This document shows positions 33,945-42,819 of a DNA stretch of 64,000 nt, piece after piece. Position numbers and translations under genes: made by a program. A model generated the notes under the pieces. It saw nothing but the letters and a program-made list of their open reading frames with translations. It ran no database searches and was not told where the DNA came from. Every line of letters starts with the position of its first letter. Position 1 is the first letter of the stretch. Source of the DNA: Christensenellaceae bacterium. GTDB taxonomy: Bacteria; Bacillota; Clostridia; Christensenellales; Aristaeellaceae. The stretch covers positions 1 to 64,000 of the forward strand of contig JAAYRU010000043.1 in NCBI GenBank assembly GCA_012518615.1, given 5' to 3'.

Positions 33945-35795
33945 TTAGCGGGGTATGCGCCCGAAGGCATAGAAGTGTTCGATGTGGTAGGCATCGTCCG
34001 TAGGGGTGAACTGAATGGGGTCGCCGCAATGAATCATGGTGTTCTGATTCACCATGATGCCTACATGGGTGACATCGTTATTCGCTTCAAAGGTTTTGGT
34101 AAAGAAGATGAGGTCGCCGGGTCTTACTTCTTCTGCCGTGATGACGGTACTGCGGTCATACAGCCCCTGAGAACCCAGGCGGCCAATGTTCCATCCGCAC
34201 TGATTGAGCACCCAGGAGACAAAGCCGGAACAGTCAAAGGAAGTCGCAGGGCTGGCCCCACCCCAGACATAGGGGTAACCCAGGTATTTGCTTGCCTCTT
34301 CAAAGATGGCCGCAAAGACAGGGTCTTGCAGGTCTTCAGCGGGCGGCTCATACTCCGGGTATTCCGCTACCAGGTACTTATGGATATAGGGAGAGCCAGG
34401 GAAGAGATCAGGGCGGTTACCCAGCTGCGACATGTACATGGCGTACAGGCCCATTTGCTGCCTGCTCATTAGATAGACAGGCAGGTGTGAAAGATTGAAG
34501 TTCTCTATTTCCACATGCACTGTTCGGTACAGGTAGGGGATAGATACCTCATACTGGTAATACTCCGGCACCCATTTGCCGGTATAGGGGTCTTTCACAT
34601 AGCGGATGCCTGTCTGCCATTCGGTGCGGTAGCGGGTTTCCGTGGTAACCGTTTCTGTGCGGATATACTGCCTGTCAAAGATGGTGTGCAGCAGTCCCGC
34701 CACATCGTCTATTGTCCAGGGCTTGGCGTTTTTCAGCGCACTGAGCATGGAGATAAGAACATAAGGGTCATGCTCTATCTTGTCGCAGTCAATGGTTACA
34801 GCGTCATACTCCGGATGAAGGCTCAGGTAGTTGTCCAGCTCCTGTTGCAGGTCAGTCTCCATCTGCTTGTACATGGCTTCCGCCGCCTTCATATCGGCAT
34901 CCTCCGCCGGATAGGTGGCAGATGCCACCGAGGTCAGGGTGCCTTCCAGAAGCACCGAGCAGGAAGACAGGCTATTCATTACCAGCAGCAACATGGCAAA
35001 CAGTCCGCCTACCAGTAAGGCTGAGCGTTTTTTCCGGCGAATGAAGGCTTTACTGCCCTGGAATTTACTTTTTATCTTGTCCACCAGGGTAGCGCCTGCC
35101 GTAACGGGTTGGCTGCCTGCCTTGCGGGCAGCAGCATACTGTTTCCGAATGGCCTTCTTCTGCTGCCAGCGGGAGAAGGGGTTACTGGAGAAGGTAGGAT
35201 TCTCCGTCGTGGTCTGCTGGGATGGTTTGACTGCGCCCGCTGCACGGGAAGCATTGCTTCCTGACTCCACTGCCTCCGTGCTTTCCTTGGCTTCCCTCGC
35301 CGGGGTACTGCGCCTGGCCTTCATTTGCCTGGTTCTGTCCCGTTGCTGACGAAGGAAACGCAGGGTGCTGCTTGCGCTCTTTTGCGTGCTGTGGGCGGCT
35401 TCCAGCCCTGTATTGTCTTCCTCCTGGCGATCCAGCTCATGGTGAACACCTGCGCTGACTGCTTTCAAAGACAGGGGCATTCCCTTCTTTCTGCCCACGG
35501 GGTTTAAGCTCATGTCCGGATTTTCTTCAAAGAAAAGGCGACGCGCTTGTGAACGCTTCGTCTTTTGTTGGGATGTGGATTTGTCGATAGGTGTAGAACC
35601 ATCCATGGGTGAAGGAGCAATGAGCTTGGCCTTCTCTTTTTGATGAGTCCCGGCTTTTTCCTGAGCGCTTGGGGGTATCCGTGCCTGTGCTTTGTCAGGC
35701 GGTTTAGTGGGCGATGCGCCTTCTGTTCCTTGTGACTTTACGCCCTCCCGCTCCAATTCTTCCTTGCTGAATTTCAAGGGGGAAGCCTTTTTCAC
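33945..35795 (-). CDS. NlpC/P60 peptidoglycan hydrolase of the conjugation machine (CD1108 family)
   Basis: This VirB1-like enzyme cuts peptidoglycan so the transfer channel can cross the wall. The 616-residue protein has a long charged cytoplasmic N-terminus (1-250), one membrane helix (about 255-275), a spacer domain and a C-terminal NlpC/P60 domain with catalytic cysteine in FDCSGFV near 522 and histidine in VTHVGIM about 50 residues later. The GTG start at 35795 overlaps the VirB4 stop by four bases. This is the CD1108 family of Clostridioides difficile conjugative transposons. The N-terminal half is rich in K, E, S and T and probably disordered. Confidence 0.91.
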   Translation of the reverse strand: MKKASPLKFSKEELEREGVKSQGTEGASPTKPPDKAQARIPPSAQEKAGTHQKEKAKLIAPSPMDGSTPIDKSTSQQKTKRSQARRLFFEENPDMSLNPVGRKKGMPLSLKAVSAGVHHELDRQEEDNTGLEAAHSTQKSASSTLRFLRQQRDRTRQMKARRSTPAREAKESTEAVESGSNASRAAGAVKPSQQTTTENPTFSSNPFSRWQQKKAIRKQYAAARKAGSQPVTAGATLVDKIKSKFQGSKAFIRRKKRSALLVGGLFAMLLLVMNSLSSCSVLLEGTLTSVASATYPAEDADMKAAEAMYKQMETDLQQELDNYLSLHPEYDAVTIDCDKIEHDPYVLISMLSALKNAKPWTIDDVAGLLHTIFDRQYIRTETVTTETRYRTEWQTGIRYVKDPYTGKWVPEYYQYEVSIPYLYRTVHVEIENFNLSHLPVYLMSRQQMGLYAMYMSQLGNRPDLFPGSPYIHKYLVAEYPEYEPPAEDLQDPVFAAIFEEASKYLGYPYVWGGASPATSFDCSGFVSWVLNQCGWNIGRLGSQGLYDRSTVITAEEVRPGDLIFFTKTFEANNDVTHVGIMVNQNTMIHCGDPIQFTPTDDAYHIEHFYAFGRIPR

Positions 35796-38236
35796 ATGTC
35801 ATCACCGTCCTTGACAGCAGGTGCCGCAGTTTCTTGAAGCTTGGTGGTCATGATGCGGTACAGTTCCGTATCCTTGGGGAAGCGGTCAACAAAGGGCAGG
35901 ATGACATGCCCGTAGAACAGTAGCCCTTCACCTTCGCCAGAATGGGTGACATAGGATAACTGATGGGGTGAGATGTTGAGTTGCTTGGCCAGGATTTGCC
36001 TGTCGCCTGCCGCCTGGTTGAGCATGTAGATATAATCTGAGTTCTCAAAAATATTCTCGACCTCACGGGAGGACAGCAAATCTTTTACGTTCTGGGTAAT
36101 GCCCGTAGGAATACCGCCCCATTTACGGAATCGCTTCCAGATTTCCACCGAATAGGCAGCCGTCTGTTCTTCCTTCAGGAGCAAGTGAAACTCGTCAATG
36201 TAGTAGCGGGTTGCCCGGCGTTCTGCCCGGTTGATGGTCACCCTGTTCCACACCTGATCCTGCACCACCAGCATTCCCAGCTTTTTGAGCTGCTTGCCCA
36301 GTTCCTTGATATCATAGCACACAATGCGGTTGTCGATGTTCACATTGGTGCGATGGTTAAAGACGTTCAGGGAGCCTGTTACATAGATTTCCAGCGCCGT
36401 AGCGATATATTGTGCTTCCTTTTCCTCCTGCTTACGCAGGGCATTGTATAGGTCTTCCAGGATAGGCATGTTCTCCGGAATCGGATTGACCAGGTATTGG
36501 TTGTACACTGTACGCACACAGCGGTCGATGATGGTTTTTTCAACCGGCTTCAGGCCGTCCTTACCGCCCACAATGAGTTCGCACAGAGACAGGATGAAGT
36601 CGCTCTTTAAGGACAGCGGGTTTTCATCGTCCGAGTAGTTGAGGTTCAAGTCCATGGGGTTGATGTAGTTATCTGAGGTGGGCGAGATACGGATGACCTG
36701 CCCTTCCAGGCGCTCTACCAGGGGAAAGTATTCCGCTTCCGGGTCGCAGATGATGATGTCATCGTCCGTCACAAAGAACACATTGGTAATCTCACGTTTG
36801 GCCGAGAAAGATTTGCCCGAACCGGGAGTGCCCAGAATCAGCCCGTTAGGGTTCTTGAGAAGCTTCCTGTCCACCATGATAAGGTTGTTGGACAGTGCAT
36901 TGAGGCCGCAGTACAGGGCTTCCTTTCCGGACTGAAACAATTCCTGGGTGGTGAAAGGCACAAAAATAGCCGTGCTGGATGTGGTCAGTCCCCGGTGAAT
37001 GGGAATGAGATTCTGTCCAAGGGGCAGACAGCTCATGAGTCCGTCTTCCTGCTGGTAGTCAAGCCGAATCAGAGCGCAGTTGTATTTCTGGGCAATGCTG
37101 GAAGCCTGGAACACATTGTTGTCCAGTTGCTGACGGGTGTTAGCGGTATTGAGAATCAGAAAGGTGACCATGAACATGCGCTCGTTGCGGCTTTGCAGGT
37201 CTTGCAGCAGTTTTTTCGCCTCTGTACCATAGGTGGCCAGGTCAGAGGGAATGATATCCATATCATAGCCGCTGCGAATCGCTTTTTTCTGCTCCTCAAT
37301 CTTCATTTTGTCCAGGTCGGTGATTTTACGCTTAATGGTCTTGATGGCGTTCATCTGGTCGATGGAACGGACATGCAGGGACACGATAAGGCTGGACTCC
37401 ATCTCCAGAAAGTCTGCCAGCATCCGGTCATTGAGCTCCGGGGCTAGTATCTGCACGAAAGATACAGCTCCATGCTTTTTGCCCATGCGGAACATACGCC
37501 CATGCTTAAACTCAAACCCGGAAGGGGCAATAAAGTCCTTGGTGGACAGCCCGGAGGGGGCCAGCCAGTCCCAGGAAAATAAGAAACGCTCAGGCTCGTC
37601 CATGCGGAAAATGCTGTGCAGCACTTCCAGACGCTGTTTGCCGTTCATGGATTCACTGGCCACGCCCAGACGCTTGAAGTTATTGAGGATATCATTCTCT
37701 ATTCGCTCCAGACGGGGCTTGGCGGTTCGGATGCCGTCCGCTTCTATGCCAAAGGTCAGGTACTTGGTTTTGACCAGGCCATTGGTGCCCTTGGATAGCT
37801 GATTCCTGAGCATTTCAGCGTACTCTTCCCGGATGCTGTTGTAGGCATCGTCCTTCATTTCAATGCGGATAACCTCCTCGCTGTTTTCACTGCTGGCCGT
37901 GATGTTCAGGAAGGAGAGTTGGAAACAGATGGAGCTGTCAAAGTAGTTAAGAAAGTCGCACCAGCCGTCAAAGATGGCCGTTTTATCATCGTTCTGGGAC
38001 AATTGGTAGTTGATATCCTGAAAACTGACGCTCTTGGTGTAGTAGGTGGATGTGACCTGACAGATGCCGTCTGGCAGCATCCGCAGGTAGGGGATGCTAT
38101 CCTGGGCGCTGATGTGTTTTTTGCCCTGGGGATGGGCACGGGCGATGGCAGCGGCTATCTGTTTTCGCTCTGCCCTGCTGAGCTTGCGGGCGGGCGCTTT
38201 ATTTGGTTTTTCTTTGGGCTTTGTCTTTTTGGACAA
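35792..38236 (-). CDS. VirB4-like type IV secretion ATPase
   Basis: This is the energy-supplying ATPase of the transfer channel (VirB4/TraE family), 814 residues. Walker A GTPGSGKSFSAK lies near 467 and Walker B with YYIDEFHLLL near 680, followed by a TQNV motif. The true start is TTG at 38236: GGAGG lies nine bases before it. A longer frame reaching 38503 reads through the PrgI gene in another frame and has an unnatural W/C-rich composition. The gene overlaps the PrgI end by 38 bases and the NlpC/P60 gene by four, so translation is tightly coupled. Together with PrgI it is the core of the channel. Confidence 0.92.
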   Translation of the reverse strand: MSKKTKPKEKPNKAPARKLSRAERKQIAAAIARAHPQGKKHISAQDSIPYLRMLPDGICQVTSTYYTKSVSFQDINYQLSQNDDKTAIFDGWCDFLNYFDSSICFQLSFLNITASSENSEEVIRIEMKDDAYNSIREEYAEMLRNQLSKGTNGLVKTKYLTFGIEADGIRTAKPRLERIENDILNNFKRLGVASESMNGKQRLEVLHSIFRMDEPERFLFSWDWLAPSGLSTKDFIAPSGFEFKHGRMFRMGKKHGAVSFVQILAPELNDRMLADFLEMESSLIVSLHVRSIDQMNAIKTIKRKITDLDKMKIEEQKKAIRSGYDMDIIPSDLATYGTEAKKLLQDLQSRNERMFMVTFLILNTANTRQQLDNNVFQASSIAQKYNCALIRLDYQQEDGLMSCLPLGQNLIPIHRGLTTSSTAIFVPFTTQELFQSGKEALYCGLNALSNNLIMVDRKLLKNPNGLILGTPGSGKSFSAKREITNVFFVTDDDIIICDPEAEYFPLVERLEGQVIRISPTSDNYINPMDLNLNYSDDENPLSLKSDFILSLCELIVGGKDGLKPVEKTIIDRCVRTVYNQYLVNPIPENMPILEDLYNALRKQEEKEAQYIATALEIYVTGSLNVFNHRTNVNIDNRIVCYDIKELGKQLKKLGMLVVQDQVWNRVTINRAERRATRYYIDEFHLLLKEEQTAAYSVEIWKRFRKWGGIPTGITQNVKDLLSSREVENIFENSDYIYMLNQAAGDRQILAKQLNISPHQLSYVTHSGEGEGLLFYGHVILPFVDRFPKDTELYRIMTTKLQETAAPAVKDGDDM

Positions 38237-38588
38237 TCCGATAAACCTCCTTGTCCAGTTGATGTTGTTTCTCCAGCACGATATAGAAGTTGTTGGTTTC
38301 ATACTTCCGCTGTCTGGGCCGGATGAAGAAAACAGACAGCATGTTGTGAACAATGGTTTCCAGGTGCTGACCGTTTCGCTCATACATGGCCAGCAGGAAT
38401 GCGGGCAGCATGACCAGCACCATGCAAAAGGCGGCCACGCTGGTGCCGGCATAGTCCTTGAGTAAAAAGAACAGGGGCACCCCGATAAGCGCGCCCCCTC
38501 CAAAGCAGAGCAATTGGCGCTTGGTCAGACCTAAGAACACCTTGGTTTTTACCTTGGTTAAGTCCTTGGGTACGGGCACATAAGCCAT
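38199..38588 (-). CDS. PrgI family (VirB3-like) membrane protein
   Basis: This 129-residue protein has two close membrane helices (about residues 28-70: L-C-F-G-G-G-A-L-I-G-V-P-L-F-F-L-L and V-A-A-F-C-M-V-L-V-M-L-P-A-F-L) and a cytoplasmic tail. Members pair with VirB4, similar to VirB3 of other systems. GGAGA precedes the ATG by six bases. Its start motif VPKDLTKVKTKVFLGLTKRQ is highly typical of PrgI in these elements. Confidence 0.9.
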   Translation of the reverse strand: MAYVPVPKDLTKVKTKVFLGLTKRQLLCFGGGALIGVPLFFLLKDYAGTSVAAFCMVLVMLPAFLLAMYERNGQHLETIVHNMLSVFFIRPRQRKYETNNFYIVLEKQHQLDKEVYRIVQKDKAQRKTK

Positions 38589-38612
38589 GGACAGTCTCCT
38601 TTCTGTTCAGGT

Positions 38613-39485
38613 TTAATGGGCATTGAATATGCTCTTGGCAAGGGAACCGGTCTTGAACAGGGTGAAGCAGAGTAGTACAGTATAACCCACGCAAGTCCAT
38701 ACCGCAGCAGAGATGTCTTCCATGCTGCCGATGTTCCCAACGAGTACCGCATAAATGGCGACGCAGACTAAAATCAGGAAGGCTTGAAAGGCCAGGGCAA
38801 ACAGCGAGCGCAGGTAATTTTGACCCATGTTCCCTGATTCATGGCTGAGCATGGTCGCCATGGGAATGGGCGCGATGGAGGTGACAAGATATACCTCAAT
38901 CATGCGGCCATACACGATGACAAAGATACAGATATTCAGCGCCCAGATGGTGACGCCCACCAGAGAAGTTTCCAGCCACATGCTGAACAGCTTGCCCAAG
39001 TCCATCTCCAGCAGCTTGCCTTCCAGATTACCTACGATGCTGTCGATATTGAGGTTGGTGTCTGCCACAATGATGCCTGATGCGTTGTTGACCACGCTCT
39101 GGGCAGCCTCAAAGATGCCCATGATGATGGTCCAGGTATTGGTCAGAATGAGGATGGCTCCCGCCGTTTTGAACATCCACTTGAAGAACATGAAGGTATC
39201 CACATCCCCGTGCAGGTTGTTCTTTTCGATGATCATGTGTATGAGTTCATAGGTCATGACAAAGGCCAGGATAAGCCCTGCGATGGGAATGATGACCGAA
39301 GTGGACAGGTTGCGGATCATGTTATACACCCCGGCATTCCAGCCCTGGGGTGTCATGCCCACTTGGGTCGCGATTTCGCCTACACTGGTATTGACGTTAT
39401 CAAATAGCCCCGTCAGATTGGACAGGATGCCGCTTACCAGGATTTCCTTGAGCCATTGTTCCAGTGCGTCCTTGATAAAGTTCAA
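38613..39485 (-). CDS. VirB6/TrbL-like channel protein (CD1112 family)
   Basis: This 290-residue integral membrane protein has about six helices and a long N-terminal amphipathic stretch. The VirB6/TrbL family forms part of the inner-membrane channel for DNA. It begins with TTG (39485) after GGGGGGAG, which explains the lack of ATG. It lies between the Maff2 gene and PrgI, its usual place. Confidence 0.9.
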   Translation of the reverse strand: MNFIKDALEQWLKEILVSGILSNLTGLFDNVNTSVGEIATQVGMTPQGWNAGVYNMIRNLSTSVIIPIAGLILAFVMTYELIHMIIEKNNLHGDVDTFMFFKWMFKTAGAILILTNTWTIIMGIFEAAQSVVNNASGIIVADTNLNIDSIVGNLEGKLLEMDLGKLFSMWLETSLVGVTIWALNICIFVIVYGRMIEVYLVTSIAPIPMATMLSHESGNMGQNYLRSLFALAFQAFLILVCVAIYAVLVGNIGSMEDISAAVWTCVGYTVLLCFTLFKTGSLAKSIFNAH

Positions 39486-39555
39486 TCAATATCTCCCCCC
39501 TTTCTGCGCCTCCCCCCGTGAAGGGGGAGGACGCAAGGTATGGGTCTTTCGGGGA

Positions 39556-39771
39556 TTAACCGAAAAGACCGGAGAGCAGGGGTACCAGGGTGATGCCGAT
39601 GAGCGCGACACCGCCGCCTGCCATGAGCTGTTTCATGCCCTGGCTTTTTGCGCCGGGGTTATCATTGCCATACCCTTCCAGCAGGTTAATGGCGCCCCAG
39701 ATGCCAAGACCTGCGCCCAGGGCGACGACCAAGGTCTGCAACACACCGACTGCGCTGTTAAAAAATGCCAT
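39556..39771 (-). CDS. Maff2 family small membrane protein
   Basis: This 71-residue protein has two hydrophobic helices (A-V-G-V-L-Q-T-L-V-V-A-L-G-A-G-L-G-I-W and G-G-G-V-A-L-I-G-I-T-L-V-P-L-L) joined by a polar loop containing G-N-D-N-P-G-A-K-S-Q-G-M-K-Q-L. This is the Maff2 family of conjugative transposons; its size and layout resemble VirB2-type pilins, but that equivalence is inference. AGGAGG precedes the ATG. Confidence 0.91.
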   Translation of the reverse strand: MAFFNSAVGVLQTLVVALGAGLGIWGAINLLEGYGNDNPGAKSQGMKQLMAGGGVALIGITLVPLLSGLFG

Positions 39772-39851
39772 AGATGATTCCTCCTAAAAATTGTTATTGA
39801 TTGAATGAAAACTGATGAATGATTTTGAAGTGAAGAGAGATGTAGAATGTC

Positions 39852-41693
39852 TTACAGGTTGTCATAGTCATGAGAGACGCTATTTTTTCGTTCTGCTTTC
39901 ACATCCTCCCTTTCGTGGTTCTGGTCTGCTTTTACCTCATAGGTGTCAAAGGTGTCGGAGGGCCTCGGCACAAGCCTGTGCGCCAGCGCCTTTTCGATGT
40001 TGAATTTGTTTTTAGGGTTTGCGTCGGACAGGTACTTGTAATGCGGATGTTGCGTGATATCGTACTTATCCGACAGAAAGGGGCGAACGCCCCGCAGTTG
40101 CAGGATGCACTTGCCCCCATCCAGCACAGACAGCTCATCAATGCTCATCAGCTCCTTACCCAGTTTCTGGTAATTGAGAGAATGCGATACCTCCCTTCCC
40201 CGGCTTTCTCCGGTGTTGAATGTGTCAATGGTTTCCTTGCCCAGCGCCTGGCTGAGCTCCTTTAGAGTGGTGGGTTCTGCGCCGCCCAGGAAGATACGGG
40301 CATCCATGTTCCCGATGATGGTGTCTGCGTTATCCTTATACAGCGCTTTTAGCTGCGACTGCGCCTGCAATACCAGACAGGCGGAGATTTCCCGGCTGCG
40401 GATGGTCGCCACCAGCTTTTCCAGTTTGGGTATTTGACCGATATTGGCGGCCTCATCAATCAGGCAGCGCACATGCACTGGCAGCTTCCCGCCGTACACA
40501 TCATCTGCCTTTTCGCACAACAGGTTGAATAGCTGGGTGTAGCACATGGATATCAGGAAGTTGAAGGTATCATCCGTATCGCTCATTATGATGAACAGAG
40601 CGGTCTTGCGATCTCCCAGAGTATCCAGCTCCAATTCGTCATAGGCGGTCAGTTCTCTCAGCTCCTGGATATCAAAGGGCGCAAGCCTTGCGCCGCAGGA
40701 GATGAGGATGGACTTGGCTGTTTTTCCAGCGGCCAGCTTATATTTTTTGTACTGCCTGACGGCGAAATGCTGGGGCTTCTCCTTTTCCAGTTCCTTGAAC
40801 ATCAAGTCAATCGAGTTTTCATAGCCCTCATCGTCCTCCCGCACCTCCATGGCGTTGATACACTCAATCAGCGTGGCAAAATTCTGCTCTTCCGTGGGCG
40901 CTTCGTAGTGGATATAGCCAATCAGGGCGGTGTAGAGCAGCGTTTCCGCCTTCACCCAGAAGTCATCCCCGGTTTTGCCGTCACCTTTGGTATTGGCAAT
41001 CAGGGTAGTGACCAGCTTCAGGATGTCCTTTTCGCTGTGGATATAGGCAAAGGGGTTATAGTGCATGGACTTTTTGAAGTTAATGGTATTGAGGATACGG
41101 ATGCGATAGCCAAAGTGCTGGAGCATCCTGCCGCATTCGACTACCACGCTGCCTTTCGGGTCTGTCACGACAAAGCTGACCGGATAATCCTTGGATACGC
41201 ACTGCATGAGGTTGGGCTTGAGCCAGAAGCGGGTTTTACCGGAGCCTGAGCCGCCTACAATCAGCACATTCTTGTTCCGTGCGGTCTTAGGGTCTTTGGG
41301 ACGGTTATTCATGGTCAGGCTTTCCGTTTTGGTCAGGATGATGTTGTTTGCGAACACCGGGTCTACAAAGGGTTGGATGTCATCCGCTTTGCCCCACCGC
41401 GCTGAACCATATTCCATGTTTTTGCGAAACTTACGGGCATTTTTCCCTTTGACATGAACAATGATACGAACCAACAGCCCCAATGCGCAGCCCACTGTTA
41501 GGTCAATTGGATGGAAGCTGGGTAGGGGTGACTGAAAGGACAGGCCTAATCCTTGAGTGAATCCGGCAATCTTTTGGGCAAAGTCTGCGCCTGTCGTCAA
41601 GCGCCAGCCTGCGGACAGTTTGGTGGCTAATAGTGCCATCAAGACATAGGGCAGGTTGAGGATAATAGCTTTCTTGAGTTTTCTGCTGTTCAT
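39852..41693 (-). CDS. VirD4/TraG-like coupling ATPase
   Basis: The coupling protein brings the relaxase-DNA complex to the channel and pumps DNA. The 613-residue protein has two N-terminal membrane helices (about 10-30 and 60-80), Walker A VGGSGSGKTRF near 150, Walker B LIDEAANIGQIP near 410 and a typical LVLQAQSQLK motif near 440. The ATG overlaps the PcfB stop by four bases. PcfB and this protein act together in Gram-positive systems such as pCF10 (PcfC is the VirD4 homologue). The family is certain. Confidence 0.94.
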   Translation of the reverse strand: MNSRKLKKAIILNLPYVLMALLATKLSAGWRLTTGADFAQKIAGFTQGLGLSFQSPLPSFHPIDLTVGCALGLLVRIIVHVKGKNARKFRKNMEYGSARWGKADDIQPFVDPVFANNIILTKTESLTMNNRPKDPKTARNKNVLIVGGSGSGKTRFWLKPNLMQCVSKDYPVSFVVTDPKGSVVVECGRMLQHFGYRIRILNTINFKKSMHYNPFAYIHSEKDILKLVTTLIANTKGDGKTGDDFWVKAETLLYTALIGYIHYEAPTEEQNFATLIECINAMEVREDDEGYENSIDLMFKELEKEKPQHFAVRQYKKYKLAAGKTAKSILISCGARLAPFDIQELRELTAYDELELDTLGDRKTALFIIMSDTDDTFNFLISMCYTQLFNLLCEKADDVYGGKLPVHVRCLIDEAANIGQIPKLEKLVATIRSREISACLVLQAQSQLKALYKDNADTIIGNMDARIFLGGAEPTTLKELSQALGKETIDTFNTGESRGREVSHSLNYQKLGKELMSIDELSVLDGGKCILQLRGVRPFLSDKYDITQHPHYKYLSDANPKNKFNIEKALAHRLVPRPSDTFDTYEVKADQNHEREDVKAERKNSVSHDYDNL

Positions 41694-42175
41694 CGTTGGG
41701 GTTCCTTATGCCGGGTCTTATCCGCGACAGGCCGCTTGATCATCTCCCGGAACTGAGTGAGCTTCGTGCGCACGGATGGACGCTCCTTTTTGCGCAAGGT
41801 CTTAGCGGTAAACTCCTTGAAAGCTGCTGTCAGGGCATCCGCATCCCTGGCTTTGAAGAACACCAGGTACTTAGGGGGTGACACGCTGCGGTCTTTTTTT
41901 ACCGCATAGTCCACGCCATACTTCCGGGCAACCCGGTCAAAGGACTTGATGTTCTTCTCTGTCACCTCAATGTTGGATACGCCCTGGTTTTGGCCAATCA
42001 GTTGTTTGACCGTTTGCTTGCCCTGGGGAACGATATCCGGTGCCTGCCCGATACCCAGCCGCTTGTTTTTGCGATAGGCCAAGTATTTGCTGATGGCGTT
42101 TTTCAGAGCCTGTGCTGTCAGTTTACTGGTACGAATGGCCAGAGAGACTGACCTGTGTTCAATGTCCTCCTGCAA
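41690..42175 (-). CDS. PcfB family coupling accessory protein
   Basis: This 161-residue basic protein resembles PcfB, which in pCF10 helps deliver the relaxosome to the VirD4-type protein. The family start M-Q-E-D/E-x-E and the S-V-S-L-A-I-R-T-S-K-L-T-A core are present. The start is TTG at 42175, eight bases after AGGAGG; a GTG three codons upstream overlaps the ribosome site. It overlaps the coupling ATPase gene by four bases. Confidence 0.86.
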   Translation of the reverse strand: MQEDIEHRSVSLAIRTSKLTAQALKNAISKYLAYRKNKRLGIGQAPDIVPQGKQTVKQLIGQNQGVSNIEVTEKNIKSFDRVARKYGVDYAVKKDRSVSPPKYLVFFKARDADALTAAFKEFTAKTLRKKERPSVRTKLTQFREMIKRPVADKTRHKEPQR

Positions 42176-42223
42176 GAACTCCACCTCCTTTCATAGTGTT
42201 TTTTAGGACGAATAAAAAACTCG

Positions 42224-42805
42224 TTAGAACATTTGCTCTTTGCGCTTGCCGGAGGCAAACAGGTAAATGCCGCCTATGCCCGTGATGGCAGCCAGAGAGT
42301 ACAGGATGGGCAAGGTGTTATCATCCCCAGTTTTGGGCACACTGGCAGGCTTGCCGCTGACATAGCTTGTCAGAAAGTCCACCCGCTGGGGAAGTCCGCC
42401 TATGCGGATAACGCCACCGTTTTTGTCGGCAGCGCCGCTGACCTCAATCTTGTAGCCGTATCCCTTTTCACAGGGGAATTCTTCTGTCACCGTGTAGCTT
42501 TCACCAATGGTCAATCCCGTCACCGTCACGCTCCCCTGGTCTACAATGGTGGGAGTGGCTACCACCTGCGCCAGACTGTCCCTGACCACGAAGGTAAAGA
42601 CTTTATTGGGATTAAAGCCTTCAGGCGCAGAGAAAGCGGAGGTGATGATAAGGCTGCCCGTAGGTTGTGGAGCAGTAGTTGCACTGACGACTGGCATACT
42701 GCTTTGCGTTGGCGGGGTATTTTCCGATGCCAGCGAAGTAAGGGTTAAACAGAGCATAGCTATCAACAACAGGATGCTAAGGAAGATGAATTGTTTCTTT
42801 TTCAT
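42224..42805 (-). CDS. Sortase-anchored surface protein with V-P-K-T-G-D signal
   Basis: This 193-residue secreted protein has a signal peptide (1-27), a threonine/proline linker, one Ig/Cna-B-like beta domain (about 50-150; KVFTFVVRDSLAQ, V-T-V-T-G-L-T-I-G-E-S-Y-T-V-T-E-E) and a sorting signal VPKTGDDN near 160, then a hydrophobic helix and a K-R-K tail. The N-terminal lysine and the E in the T-V-T-E-E strand resemble pilin domains that form isopeptide bonds. The class B sortase at 22860 is its likely partner. It is the only surface adhesin-like gene in the element and may hold mating cells together (inference). AAAGGA precedes the ATG. Confidence 0.82.
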   Translation of the reverse strand: MKKKQFIFLSILLLIAMLCLTLTSLASENTPPTQSSMPVVSATTAPQPTGSLIITSAFSAPEGFNPNKVFTFVVRDSLAQVVATPTIVDQGSVTVTGLTIGESYTVTEEFPCEKGYGYKIEVSGAADKNGGVIRIGGLPQRVDFLTSYVSGKPASVPKTGDDNTLPILYSLAAITGIGGIYLFASGKRKEQMF

Positions 42806-42819
42806 GGTGAAATTCCTTT

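Noticed and set aside
38237..38503. N-terminal extension of VirB4
   Set aside because: The extra sequence is out-of-frame PrgI code with unnatural W/C/P content; TTG 38236 has a perfect ribosome site.
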